Of a DNA stretch of 64,000 bases, positions 15,013-22,931 are shown piece by piece. The stretch is from Sphaerimonospora thailandensis (lineage in GTDB: Bacteria; Actinomycetota; Actinomycetes; Streptosporangiales; Streptosporangiaceae). Where the stretch lies: positions 1 to 64,000 of the forward strand of contig NZ_BOOG01000012.1 in NCBI RefSeq assembly GCF_016863115.1, given 5' to 3'. The position numbers were made by a program, and so were the translations under genes. Within the stretch, counting starts at the first letter, position 1. Every line of letters begins with the position of its first letter. The notes beneath the pieces are model-generated. The model saw only the letters and a list, made by a program, of their open reading frames with translations, searched no databases and had not been told where the DNA came from.

Positions 15013-17279
15013 ACGACGACACCCGCGTCGTACGGATGATCCCCTTCGAGTGGGCTCTCGAAGGCAAATGGCCCGGCAGCTTCGACGACTACGAAATCCT
15101 GGACCACAGCAAAAAGACTATCGACAGCGAACAGCCCCACGACAGCGAACAGCCCCACGACAGCGAAGAGCCCCTCGGCAGGACGGCCTTCGAGCAAATG
15201 AGAAGCTGGTACGCCACCGGCATCTCCCCCCAACTGCCCCAGGTGACGATCGCGAGGGTGAAGACCGCGCAAGATGTCCACTACATGGTGCTGGCAGTCC
15301 AGGTGTGGTCCCGGTACCGAGACGGCACCAATCGAAGGATCGCCCACACCCGCTGGTTCTGCGTGTCGTACAAGGAGCTCGCCGGGCATCCGGTGACGTA
15401 CGAGTCCCTCTACGACGCCTTCTCAAGGCACACGCTGGAACTGCCCCCACCAAAGAACGTGGCCGTCCCGGCGCTCGACCCACGGGCGATCGAAACCCCG
15501 CGACCGGACGCGCTATCCGCCGCGGCCCTGCTTATGACTGGCCAGCCGGTGTGCGTGGTGGGGGCAGAGGGAACCGACATGCGCGCTCGCCTACGGTTCC
15601 TCGACACCGTCGCCGCGCTGCTGCCGTACGGAATGCGGGCGAAACTGACCGCTACCACATGGATCAGCAGTACAACAGAGCACAAGATCCGGCTTTTCTT
15701 CGCCAGGCATGCGCCAGAAGGGGCTCATGCCGTCACCTGGGGGCACCGGGCAGACATCCCAGCCGATGCGAGGCAGGCACAGGACTACTTCGCCATGCTG
15801 GCATCGCTCGATGCCGACAGGATCGGCATCATCATGCAGGAACTCGCCCAGAAGAAGAAGACGCTGGCGTTCACCGATTCAGACAATCGGGACGAGGCCG
15901 TGCGGTTACTCAAGCGCGCCTGTAATACGTTGCGGCAGTCCGAGCACCAAAGCAAGTCCGAGGAGACCGACTCGACGCTCCCGTACAACTTGGGCGATCC
16001 TGTCCCTCGGGTCGAACTGCCCCAATGGCCGACGCGTGGGGGGCGTCACTGGACAGACTTCTTCAAGAGGAAGCAGCAGCCAGGCGACACTCTGCCCGGC
16101 CAGCGGGGAGGCCGAACCTCTGGCCTTCCCCAGATGGCGCAGCAGTTCGGGTACAACGAGGACGGGGCCGACCAGCACAGGTGGCATCAGCGCCTCTGGA
16201 AGAAACTGGCCCACCCACTGCCGTGGCTGTTTACGGCGATGGTGGCGGCCGCGGTCGTCGCCCTCCTGATCGTTTTTCTATCCGATCGTGATGCCGGGCC
16301 TCCCGAAAAGCCTGTAGCCGCTCCGCCGCCGAAGATCTACGTCCAGGCGTCAGCCGAATCGACGGAGTCGTACGTCGCCCATTTCATTGGCGAAGCGCTC
16401 CAGCACGAGGGGTACGAGGCTGTCGCTGACGATGTCGACGAAACGAATCCCATCGGCCTCCGCATCGAACCGACCGTGGTCATCACCTACGACCTCGACA
16501 TCCTGCGCCTTTTACGGCACGGCGATGTTCCGGCCACGACCCCTGAGAAACTCGAGGACCTGCTGTCGACCGCACTCGCTGAGCAGCACCTGACCAAGGT
16601 TGCGGCCCTCCCTTGGGTCAGCCGAGATGTCCTGCTCTTCGACTCTGGTCAGATCACGCGGAAGGATCTGGAGGCCGACCTGAAAGATGGCGCCGTGCCG
16701 GTTGATGTCCTCGTGCCGGAGAACTTCGGTCAAGGCTTCGAGGAGGAGTTGAAGCAGCACTATCCCGGACTTCGGCTGCAGCCGACACCGGCCCAGGATC
16801 TTATGCGGGAGCTTCGGCAGAAGAGCGCGATGGCCGCGATCATGCCCGGGGACCGCGGCTTCGAGGGTTACCTGCGTTCAGACCTGCTGCAGGACCGGCT
16901 GCCGAAACGGCAGCTGATCGTCCTCGCCAACACCTCCGTGGATGTCACGCTTCGCAGCATCCTGACCAGGATCTCAGGGAACCTTGATCAGAAGGGCATC
17001 GAGGTGGGGCGGAACAATCCCCAGCAGGCGGCGAAGGACCTGGCCGACCGCGTCTACCAGCAGCAGGCCGTCGAGCAAGGCGCATCCATCATCGTTGCGA
17101 CTGACACCCCACAGGAACCTGGCCTATCCTTCAAAACCATTCTCATGATCTTAGCCATGGCTGCGCTCGCGATCTGCGGAGTCCTGCTGTTCTTCCGCTT
17201 CTTCCGCCTGCCCGACCGGCTGCCCGAGTCTTCGGGGCGGTCGCAGCGGAAGGGTCAGCACCACCGGAAGGAGACCTGA
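15009..17279 (+). CDS. GTPase-associated membrane protein with OpuAC-like extracytoplasmic ligand-binding domain
   Basis: The 756-aa protein appears to have four parts. Residues 1-310 resemble GTPase-associated protein 1 (GAP1), with VAALLPYGMRAKLTATTW as the best landmark. Residues 310-400 are a polar linker. A membrane segment lies at about 404-424, and another near 706-728 before a basic tail. Between them (442-700) is a domain whose pattern fits glycine-betaine/choline-binding OpuAC proteins: IYVQASAESTESYVAHFIGE, then VVITYDLDILRLL, TPEKLEDLLSTALAEQHLTK, SVDVTLRSILTRISGNLDQK and NNPQQAAKDLADRVY. It therefore looks like a transmembrane ligand sensor wired to the upstream GTPase. The TTG start overlaps the GTPase stop; ATG 15036 is an alternative. 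Confidence 0.75.
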   Translation: MNDDTRVVRMIPFEWALEGKWPGSFDDYEILDHSKKTIDSEQPHDSEQPHDSEEPLGRTAFEQMRSWYATGISPQLPQVTIARVKTAQDVHYMVLAVQVWSRYRDGTNRRIAHTRWFCVSYKELAGHPVTYESLYDAFSRHTLELPPPKNVAVPALDPRAIETPRPDALSAAALLMTGQPVCVVGAEGTDMRARLRFLDTVAALLPYGMRAKLTATTWISSTTEHKIRLFFARHAPEGAHAVTWGHRADIPADARQAQDYFAMLASLDADRIGIIMQELAQKKKTLAFTDSDNRDEAVRLLKRACNTLRQSEHQSKSEETDSTLPYNLGDPVPRVELPQWPTRGGRHWTDFFKRKQQPGDTLPGQRGGRTSGLPQMAQQFGYNEDGADQHRWHQRLWKKLAHPLPWLFTAMVAAAVVALLIVFLSDRDAGPPEKPVAAPPPKIYVQASAESTESYVAHFIGEALQHEGYEAVADDVDETNPIGLRIEPTVVITYDLDILRLLRHGDVPATTPEKLEDLLSTALAEQHLTKVAALPWVSRDVLLFDSGQITRKDLEADLKDGAVPVDVLVPENFGQGFEEELKQHYPGLRLQPTPAQDLMRELRQKSAMAAIMPGDRGFEGYLRSDLLQDRLPKRQLIVLANTSVDVTLRSILTRISGNLDQKGIEVGRNNPQQAAKDLADRVYQQQAVEQGASIIVATDTPQEPGLSFKTILMILAMAALAICGVLLFFRFFRLPDRLPESSGRSQRKGQHHRKET
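15123..15176 (+). repeat. 18-bp tandem repeat (three copies) inside the GTPase-associated gene
   Basis: Three 18-bp units, the first two identical (GACAGCGAACAGCCCCAC) and the third with three changes, encode DSEQPH-DSEQPH-DSEEPL. They lie near the N-terminus in a probably unstructured loop. Copy number may vary between strains. Confidence 0.85.
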
Positions 17280-17315
17280 CCTCGGCGGGAGCGGATCAAT
17301 CCCTGGAACTGGGGG

Positions 17316-18005
17316 TCAGGTGGGGCGGATGAGGCCTTTTTTGGTGGCGGTGGCGACGGCGGCGGTGCGGGAGTCGACGCCGAGCTTGGTGTAGATGTGC
17401 ACCAGGTGGGTCTTGACGGTGGTCTCGCTCAGGAACATCCGCTTGCTGATCTGCCGGTTGGACAGCCCGGCGGCGACGTGGCCGAGGACCTCCAGCTCTC
17501 GGGGGCTCAGCGTGGCCCGCGGGGTGCGTACCCGGCCCAGCAGGCGGGAGGCCACGCTGGGCGCCAGCGTGCTGGCGCCGGTCGCGGCCGAGCGGATCGC
17601 GGCGTGCAGGTCGTCGGAGGGCGCGTCCTTGAGCAGGTAGCCGGTGGCTCCCGCCTCGATCGCGGCCACGATGTCGGCATCGGTGTCGAACGTGGTGAGC
17701 ACGAGCACCCGAGGAGCGTTCGCGGCTGTGCCCAGGGAGGCAGTGCCCGGGGAGGCGGTGCCCAGGGAGGTGGTGTCCAGGGAGGCGATGTGTCTGGTGG
17801 CCTCGCTGCCGTGCATGCCCGCGCCGAGCTGGAGGTCCATGAGGACGACGTCCGGGCGGAGCCGGCGGGCCGCCTCGACGCCCTCCTCGCCGGTGGCGGC
17901 CTCGCCGACCAGCTCGAAATCGGGCTGCCCGGCGAGCATCGCGCGGATGCCTGAGCGCACCACGGGGTGATCGTCGACCAGGAGGATGCGGATCGGCGTC
18001 GTCAT
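17316..18005 (-). CDS. NarL/LuxR-type response regulator with a repeat insert in the receiver domain
   Basis: This 229-aa regulator has a receiver domain (RILLVDDHP, phospho-acceptor Asp57 in VVLMD, conserved Lys in YLLKDAP) and a C-terminal LuxR helix-turn-helix (LSPRELEVLGHVAAGLSNRQ). A 20-residue expansion of the pentapeptide A-S-L-G-T is inserted after ATRHIA, between the helix that follows the phospho-site and the VLVLTTF strand. Its start codon overlaps the kinase stop (ATGA). With the kinase it likely controls the divergent ABC exporter. Confidence 0.93.
   Translation of the reverse strand: MTTPIRILLVDDHPVVRSGIRAMLAGQPDFELVGEAATGEEGVEAARRLRPDVVLMDLQLGAGMHGSEATRHIASLDTTSLGTASPGTASLGTAANAPRVLVLTTFDTDADIVAAIEAGATGYLLKDAPSDDLHAAIRSAATGASTLAPSVASRLLGRVRTPRATLSPRELEVLGHVAAGLSNRQISKRMFLSETTVKTHLVHIYTKLGVDSRTAAVATATKKGLIRPT
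17728..17787 (-). repeat. 15-bp tandem repeat (four copies) in the response regulator gene
   Basis: Four 15-bp units on the + strand (GTGCCCAGGGAGGCA, GTGCCCGGGGAGGCG, GTGCCCAGGGAGGTG, GTGTCCAGGGAGGCG) encode, on the minus strand, about four copies of the pentapeptide (A/T)S(L/P)(G/D)T. The unit length keeps the frame. Confidence 0.9.
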
Positions 18006-19231
18006 CGGCCTTCTTCTCCCTCGCCCTCTCCCCCGCCGAGTGGCAGGGTGGCGACGACGGCGGTGCCCTCTCCGGGCACGGACTCGACGGTGAGCGCGCC
18101 GCCCAGCGCGGCCACCCGGTCGCGCATCGCACGCAGCCCGAAGCCGGTGTCCCCGGTGTCCGTGATCTCCGCGGCCGGCTGCGCCGCCGGGTCGAAACCG
18201 CGACCGTCGTCGTAGATGTCCAGCACGACCATGTCTTCCAGGTAGGTGAGGGTCACCCGGGCGTTGTCGGCCTCCGAATGGCGGCTGACGTTGCCCAGCG
18301 CGCCCTGGGCGATGCGCAGCAGCGCGACGTCGTAGTCGGCCGGCAGCGGTACGGGAGCCCCGGACACCTCGAACCGCACCCGCGTGGCGGTGCCGGCCGC
18401 GGCCGAGTCGCTGACCCTGCCCAGCGCCTCGACCAGGGAGGAGTGCTGCAGGGCGGGCGGCGCCAGCGCGCGGACGAAGTTGCGCGCCTCCTCCAGGTTC
18501 TCCTGCGCGGCGCGCTCGGCCTCGGCGATGCGCTGCTCGGCGTCCGCCGGCCGGTCCCGCAGGTCTCGGTGGGCGGCGCGGAGCAGCAGGATGATGCTGG
18601 ACATGCCCTGGGCGAGCGTGTCGTGGATCTCCCTGGCCAGGCGCTCCCGCTCGGCCAGGCGGGCCGCGTCGCTCTCGGCCTGGACGAGCATCCCGCGGGT
18701 GCGGACCAGATCGTCGATCAGCAGGCGACGCTGCTCGCTTTCGGAGTAGAGCGCCTTGTAGACCAGCGCCATGAGCGTGGCGACCGCCGCGCCGAGGGAC
18801 GGACCGATCACCTGCGGGGCGTGCACGCCGCCCGCGTGCCAGCCGGCCGCCGCGATCGCGGCCGCGGTCAGTACGGCCACGCCGGGCAGTGCGACCGCCA
18901 ACGGCAGCAGGTGGAGATAGGCGAAGAACAGCGGGAAGGCCAGCCAGACGAACTTCGGCGCGTTCAGCGCGAGCGCGGCCCAACCGAATGTGATCACGAC
19001 CAGCCAGATCCGCCCGAGGACCAGGTGCGTACAGCCGCCGAAATGCGGCAGCCGCCCCTCGATGAAGATCCCCACGCCGTAGAGCAGGCCGAGCAGGCCA
19101 CCGCCGAACGCCAGAGCCGTACCCCCCGAGCGGACGACCCCGGCGACCGCTATCACGAGCAGGACGGCGAAGGTGCCGTGGATGGCCCACCGCAGCAGCC
19201 TGAGCGCGGGCGGGAACGGAAAGTCCATCAT
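18002..19231 (-). CDS. NarL-family sensor histidine kinase
   Basis: The 409-aa membrane kinase has about five or six hydrophobic segments in residues 15-160 with little extracytoplasmic sequence. A HisKA_3 dimerisation domain follows with the phospho-acceptor in REIHDTLAQGMSSI (His203), then an HATPase_c domain (ALGNVSRHSEADNARVTL as the N box, DDGRGFD, GFGLRAMRDR). The short loops suggest sensing of a membrane signal or of a partner transporter. The gene overlaps the response regulator and diverges from the ABC exporter genes, a common layout for envelope-stress or antimicrobial-detoxification modules. Confidence 0.93.
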   Translation of the reverse strand: MMDFPFPPALRLLRWAIHGTFAVLLVIAVAGVVRSGGTALAFGGGLLGLLYGVGIFIEGRLPHFGGCTHLVLGRIWLVVITFGWAALALNAPKFVWLAFPLFFAYLHLLPLAVALPGVAVLTAAAIAAAGWHAGGVHAPQVIGPSLGAAVATLMALVYKALYSESEQRRLLIDDLVRTRGMLVQAESDAARLAERERLAREIHDTLAQGMSSIILLLRAAHRDLRDRPADAEQRIAEAERAAQENLEEARNFVRALAPPALQHSSLVEALGRVSDSAAAGTATRVRFEVSGAPVPLPADYDVALLRIAQGALGNVSRHSEADNARVTLTYLEDMVVLDIYDDGRGFDPAAQPAAEITDTGDTGFGLRAMRDRVAALGGALTVESVPGEGTAVVATLPLGGGEGEGEEGR

Positions 19232-19400
19232 CTTCTCTCAGCGTATGCACCCCACGTCACCTGGCACATCGTTCGAAAGGTGGATGTCCGCGTGACCGAA
19301 GGGGCGAACCCCGTCTGATCGACTTCACGATGTGTGAGAGCGGCCGCCGGGACAGGCTGAACCTGTCCAGTTCAGCCCAGTCAAAACGGGGGGATGCGCC

Positions 19401-20480
19401 GTGTTCGTGGCGCTGAGAGACCTGCGTTTCGCGAAGGGACGGTTCGCCCTCATGGGCGCGGTCGTCCTGCTCATCACGCTCCTGGTGACCATGTTGTCGG
19501 GTCTGACCGCCGGGTTGGCGCAGGAGAACATCTCGGCGATCGAAGGGCTGCCGGCCGACCGCGTCGTCTTCTCGAAGTCCGAGAAGCCGTCGTTCTCCGA
19601 CAGCCGGATCACGGAGACGACCTGGCAGGAGTGGCGGAAAGTCGCCGGTGTGTCCGCGGTCGAACGGCTCGGCATCACCATGGGCCGGCTCACCTTCGGC
19701 GACGAAAGCACGGGGGCGGCGACGGCGCTGTTCGGCGTCGAGCCGGGCGGCTCCCTCGCCAAGGGGTCGGGCGCCACGGTGGACACCGGCAAGGTGGTCC
19801 TGTCCGCCGCGCTGGCCGCCGACACCGGGCTGACCGCCGGCGACAATGTGCGGATCTCGGGCCGCGACTTCACGGTCGCGGGCATCGGCGGCAAGGCCTC
19901 CTACAGCCACGCTCCCGTCGCGTGGATCGGCATCGGCGACTGGGAGTGGATGGGCCGTCAGAGCGGCGCCGACACGGTCGCCACCGTACTCGCGCTGCGC
20001 ACCACCGGAGACACCGATCTCGCCGCTGTCGACACGCGCCTCAGCACGACCACGATCCCCCTGGCCGCCGCGCCCGCGGCCATCGGCTCCTTCTCCTCGG
20101 AGAACGGCTCGCTGCAGCTCATGCGCGGGTTCCTGTTCGCGATCTCGGCGCTGGTCATCGGGGCGTTCTTCACCGTGTGGACGATCCAGCGGCGCGGAGA
20201 CGTCGCCGTGCTGAAGGCGCTCGGCGCGAGCACCGGCTACCTGCTGCGCGACGCGCTCGCCCAGGCCGTCATCGTGCTGCTGCTCGGCGCGGGCATCGGC
20301 GGTGCCATCGGCGCCGGGCTGGGGGCGCTGGCCGAGGACACCGTCCCGTTCGTCCTGTCGATCTCGACGACCGTCGTCCCCGTCGCCGTGATGATCGCGC
20401 TCGGCGCGCTGGGCGCCGCGCTGGCCATCCGAAAGATCACCTCTGTCGACCCGCTGACCGCCCTGGGAGCCTCCCGATGA
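19401..20480 (+). CDS. ABC transporter permease, MacB/FtsX family
   Basis: The 359-aa permease has the MacB topology: one N-terminal membrane segment (FALMGAVVLLITLLVTMLSG), a ~210-residue extracytoplasmic domain, and three C-terminal segments (FLFAISALVIGAFFTVWTIQ, AQAVIVLLLGAGIGGAIGAG, TTVVPVAVMIALGALGAALA). RRGDVAVLKALGAS is the FtsX-family coupling motif. Such permeases work as mechanotransmitters that export peptides or lipids rather than importing. The ATPase gene follows with an ATGA overlap. The GTG start has GGGGGGA upstream. Confidence 0.92.
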   Translation: MFVALRDLRFAKGRFALMGAVVLLITLLVTMLSGLTAGLAQENISAIEGLPADRVVFSKSEKPSFSDSRITETTWQEWRKVAGVSAVERLGITMGRLTFGDESTGAATALFGVEPGGSLAKGSGATVDTGKVVLSAALAADTGLTAGDNVRISGRDFTVAGIGGKASYSHAPVAWIGIGDWEWMGRQSGADTVATVLALRTTGDTDLAAVDTRLSTTTIPLAAAPAAIGSFSSENGSLQLMRGFLFAISALVIGAFFTVWTIQRRGDVAVLKALGASTGYLLRDALAQAVIVLLLGAGIGGAIGAGLGALAEDTVPFVLSISTTVVPVAVMIALGALGAALAIRKITSVDPLTALGASR

Positions 20481-21196
20481 GCCTCGTCCTGTCCGACATC
20501 GTGCTGACCTACCCCGACGGGGACCGCAGGCTGACCGCGCTCGACCACGTCGATCTCTCCGTCGCTCCCGGCGAGTTCACCGCGGTCGTCGGCCCGTCCG
20601 GGTCGGGCAAGTCCAGCCTGCTCGCCGTGGCCGCCACCCTGATCACCCCGGACTCGGGCACCGTACGGGTGGCCGGGCACGACGTCACCCGGGCCGGGCA
20701 GGCGGCCAGGACCCGCATCCGCGGCGACCACGTCGGCATCGTCTTCCAGCAGTCCAACCTGCTCGCCTCGCTGACCACCCTCGACCAGCTCCTGGTGATG
20801 ACCCACCTGTCGGGAGGATCGACGCGCGAGGCCGCGTCTCGGGCCCGCGAACTGCTCGATGCCGTGGACCTGGCCGGCAAGGAGCACAAGCGGCCCCACC
20901 AGCTCTCCGGTGGCGAGCGTCAGCGCGTCAACATCGCCCGCGCGCTGATGAACCGGCCCGAGGTGCTGCTGGTGGACGAGCCGACCAGCGCGCTGGACCA
21001 CCACCGCGGCGAGCGGATCGTCTCCCTGCTGGCCGACCTGACCAGGCAGAACGGCCTGGCCACGGTCATGGTCACCCACGACCTGGCCACGCTGGCGAAG
21101 GTGGACACCGTACTGACCATGTCCGACGGCGGGCTCGCCGCCGGCGATGATGCCGAGGCGGCCGCGGCCGTGGGCGGCGGCCGTTCCCCGGTCTGA
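20477..21196 (+). CDS. ABC transporter ATP-binding protein, MacB/LolD type
   Basis: The 239-aa ATPase has Walker [10 protein letters not shown]-loop FQQSN, signature LSGGERQRV, Walker [13 protein letters not shown] and the switch His in MVTHD. It energises the permease encoded just upstream, with which it is translationally coupled. The Ala/Gly-rich tail after MSDGGLA is unusual but short. Regulation is probably by the divergent two-component system. Confidence 0.94.
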   Translation: MSLVLSDIVLTYPDGDRRLTALDHVDLSVAPGEFTAVVGPSGSGKSSLLAVAATLITPDSGTVRVAGHDVTRAGQAARTRIRGDHVGIVFQQSNLLASLTTLDQLLVMTHLSGGSTREAASRARELLDAVDLAGKEHKRPHQLSGGERQRVNIARALMNRPEVLLVDEPTSALDHHRGERIVSLLADLTRQNGLATVMVTHDLATLAKVDTVLTMSDGGLAAGDDAEAAAAVGGGRSPV

Positions 21197-21267
21197 TCCG
21201 GCCCGTTCGGCTGTCTGCCGGGGAGGGGATGCGGGCTCTCGGGCCGTCCACTAGTGTCTGCTATTAC

Positions 21268-21281
21268 CAAGCGTTTGCTTG
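21268..21281. promoter_or_regulatory. Inverted repeat CAAGC-N4-GCTTG, possible TetR-type operator
   Basis: CAAGCGTTTGCTTG is an interrupted palindrome 25 bp before the start of the first SDR gene. CAAGC...GCTTG sites are typical of TetR regulators of fatty-acid and acyl-CoA genes in actinobacteria. Its place at the promoter suggests repression of the SDR pair; no TetR gene is nearby. Confidence 0.5.
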
Positions 21282-21306
21282 TGTATGACGCTGGGAGGCT
21301 CGTGCG

Positions 21307-22077
21307 GTGAGGGACTTCGAAGGCAGGCCGGGCGTGGCTCTGGTCACGGGAGGAACCGGCGGCATCGGCGCGTCCGTCTGCCGTCACCTGGCCCGGCGGG
21401 GTTCGGCCGTCGCGTTCACCTACCGGTCCAACTCCACGGGCGCGGAGGCGCTGACCGCCGAGATCGCGGAGCAGGGCGGCACGGCGGCGGCCGAACGCGT
21501 GGCGCTGACCGACGCCGACGCGGTGCGGGCGTACGTCGAATCGATCCTCGAGAGGTTCGGCGCGATCCACACACTCGTACACGCGGCGGGCCCGCACGTG
21601 CCGATGATCCACCTCTCCCGGGTCAGCCCCGAGCAGCTCGCCGACCAGCTCCACGCCGACGTGTCCGGCTTCTTCACCATCGCCGCCGCCGCACTGCCCG
21701 CCCTGCGCGAGACCCGGGGATCGATCGTCGCCGTGACCACCGCGGCCACCCGCCGGTATCCCGTACGCGACGGCCTGTCCGCCGGGCCCAAGGGCGCCGT
21801 GGAAGCGCTGGCCCGCGGACTCGCCGCCGAGGAGGGCCGTTTCGGCGTCAGGGTGAACTGCGTCGGCCCCGGCATGCTCACCGACGGCATGTCGGCCCGT
21901 CTGCAGGCCTCCGGCGACCTCGACCAGCGGGCCCTCGACGTCGCCATGGGCAACATCCCGCTCCGGACCTTCGGGTCCGCCGACGACGTCGCGGAAGCGG
22001 TCTGCTTCCTCGCCTCCGACCGGGCCCGGTTCGTCACAGGTCAGAAGCTCGACGTGGACGGCGGATACGGCGTCTGA
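21307..22077 (+). CDS. SDR-family oxidoreductase, FabG-like, with an altered active site
   Basis: This 256-aa classical SDR has the TGGTGGIG cofactor loop, the HAAG variant of NNAG, and the C-terminal DVDGGYGV. The catalytic positions are unusual: the Ser of the tetrad appears as Thr (VAVTTAA) and the Tyr of YxxxK is absent (GLSAGPKGA, where Lys remains). Either it is a low-activity or non-catalytic member, or it uses other residues. A second SDR gene follows 26 bp on. The GTG start has GGGAGG upstream and a probable TetR operator in front. Confidence 0.88.
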   Translation: MRDFEGRPGVALVTGGTGGIGASVCRHLARRGSAVAFTYRSNSTGAEALTAEIAEQGGTAAAERVALTDADAVRAYVESILERFGAIHTLVHAAGPHVPMIHLSRVSPEQLADQLHADVSGFFTIAAAALPALRETRGSIVAVTTAATRRYPVRDGLSAGPKGAVEALARGLAAEEGRFGVRVNCVGPGMLTDGMSARLQASGDLDQRALDVAMGNIPLRTFGSADDVAEAVCFLASDRARFVTGQKLDVDGGYGV

Positions 22078-22103
22078 AGCGACGGAAACGATCAGGAGTG
22101 AAC

Positions 22104-22850
22104 GTGGCGAACGGCATTCATCTGGGGTTCACCGCCGGGGACGTCGTCCTCGTCACCGGCGCCGGGAGCGGCATCGGCCGGGCGACCGCCCTCCGGGCCG
22201 CCGAACTCGGCCTGCGCGTGGCCGCCTGGGATCTCAACGGGACGGCGGCGGACGCCACGGTCGCCCGCATCGCCGAAGGCGGCGGCACGGCGATCGCGGT
22301 CAGCGCCGACGTGTCGAACCCGGCGGACATCGCGGCGGGGTTCGCCGCGAGCCGCAGCCGGCTCGGGGCGATCCGGTACCTGGTAAACAACGCCGGGCCC
22401 TCCTCGGCGGACGAGTTCGAGTTCGACGAGGCGCTGCGGATCGCGGTGGGCAGCGTGCGCCGGATGACCGACGCCTGGCTGTCCGGTGGCACACCCGCGG
22501 GCGCCGCCCTGGTCAACGTCGCCTCCGTCGCCGGCAACGTCGTCGGCACCTCATCGGACTGGTACTGCGCGGCGAAGGCCGCGATCGCCGGGTACACACG
22601 GCATCTCGCGGCATACCGCAGTCACGAGGTGCGCAGCAACGCCGTGGCCCCCGGGATGACCGACACGCCGCGACTGACCGGCTTCGCGGAGAGCGAGGTC
22701 GGACAGCGCGTCCTGCAGCGGATCCCGCTGGGCCGGATGGCCGACCCCGACGACATCGCGCATGCGATCCTGTTCCTGCTCTCGCCGCTCGCCGCGTACA
22801 TCAACGGCGTCGTCCTCCCCGTCGACGGCGGCTGGACCATCACCCAGTGA
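22104..22850 (+). CDS. SDR-family oxidoreductase with intact catalytic tetrad
   Basis: The 248-aa SDR has TGAGSGIG (cofactor), NNAG, the catalytic Ser in NVASVAG, the YCAAK motif and a C-terminal PVDGGWTI typical of FabG/glucose-dehydrogenase-like enzymes. NAD(P) preference and substrate are unknown. I chose GTG 22104 because AGGAG ends 6 nt upstream; GTG 22098 is too close to that site. It forms an operon with the preceding degenerate SDR, which might be its partner in a heteromer. Confidence 0.9.
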   Translation: MANGIHLGFTAGDVVLVTGAGSGIGRATALRAAELGLRVAAWDLNGTAADATVARIAEGGGTAIAVSADVSNPADIAAGFAASRSRLGAIRYLVNNAGPSSADEFEFDEALRIAVGSVRRMTDAWLSGGTPAGAALVNVASVAGNVVGTSSDWYCAAKAAIAGYTRHLAAYRSHEVRSNAVAPGMTDTPRLTGFAESEVGQRVLQRIPLGRMADPDDIAHAILFLLSPLAAYINGVVLPVDGGWTITQ

Positions 22851-22908
22851 GCACATCCTGAAACTTCCCGGCCGAGTCGGATAATCCGTCTTTAGCTCCA
22901 TTTAGTTG

Positions 22909-22926
22909 GATTTTCACGTGATAATC
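22909..22926. promoter_or_regulatory. 18-bp palindrome centred on CACGTG before the lyase gene
   Basis: GATTTTCACGTGATAATC pairs with itself at 8 of 9 positions. It ends 5 bp before the GTG start of the polysaccharide lyase gene, where a ribosome-binding site would normally be. It includes GATAAT at 22920-22925, a good -10 box if transcription starts at the GTG itself, so it may be an operator over a leaderless promoter. Confidence 0.5.
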
Positions 22927-22931
22927 TTCGC

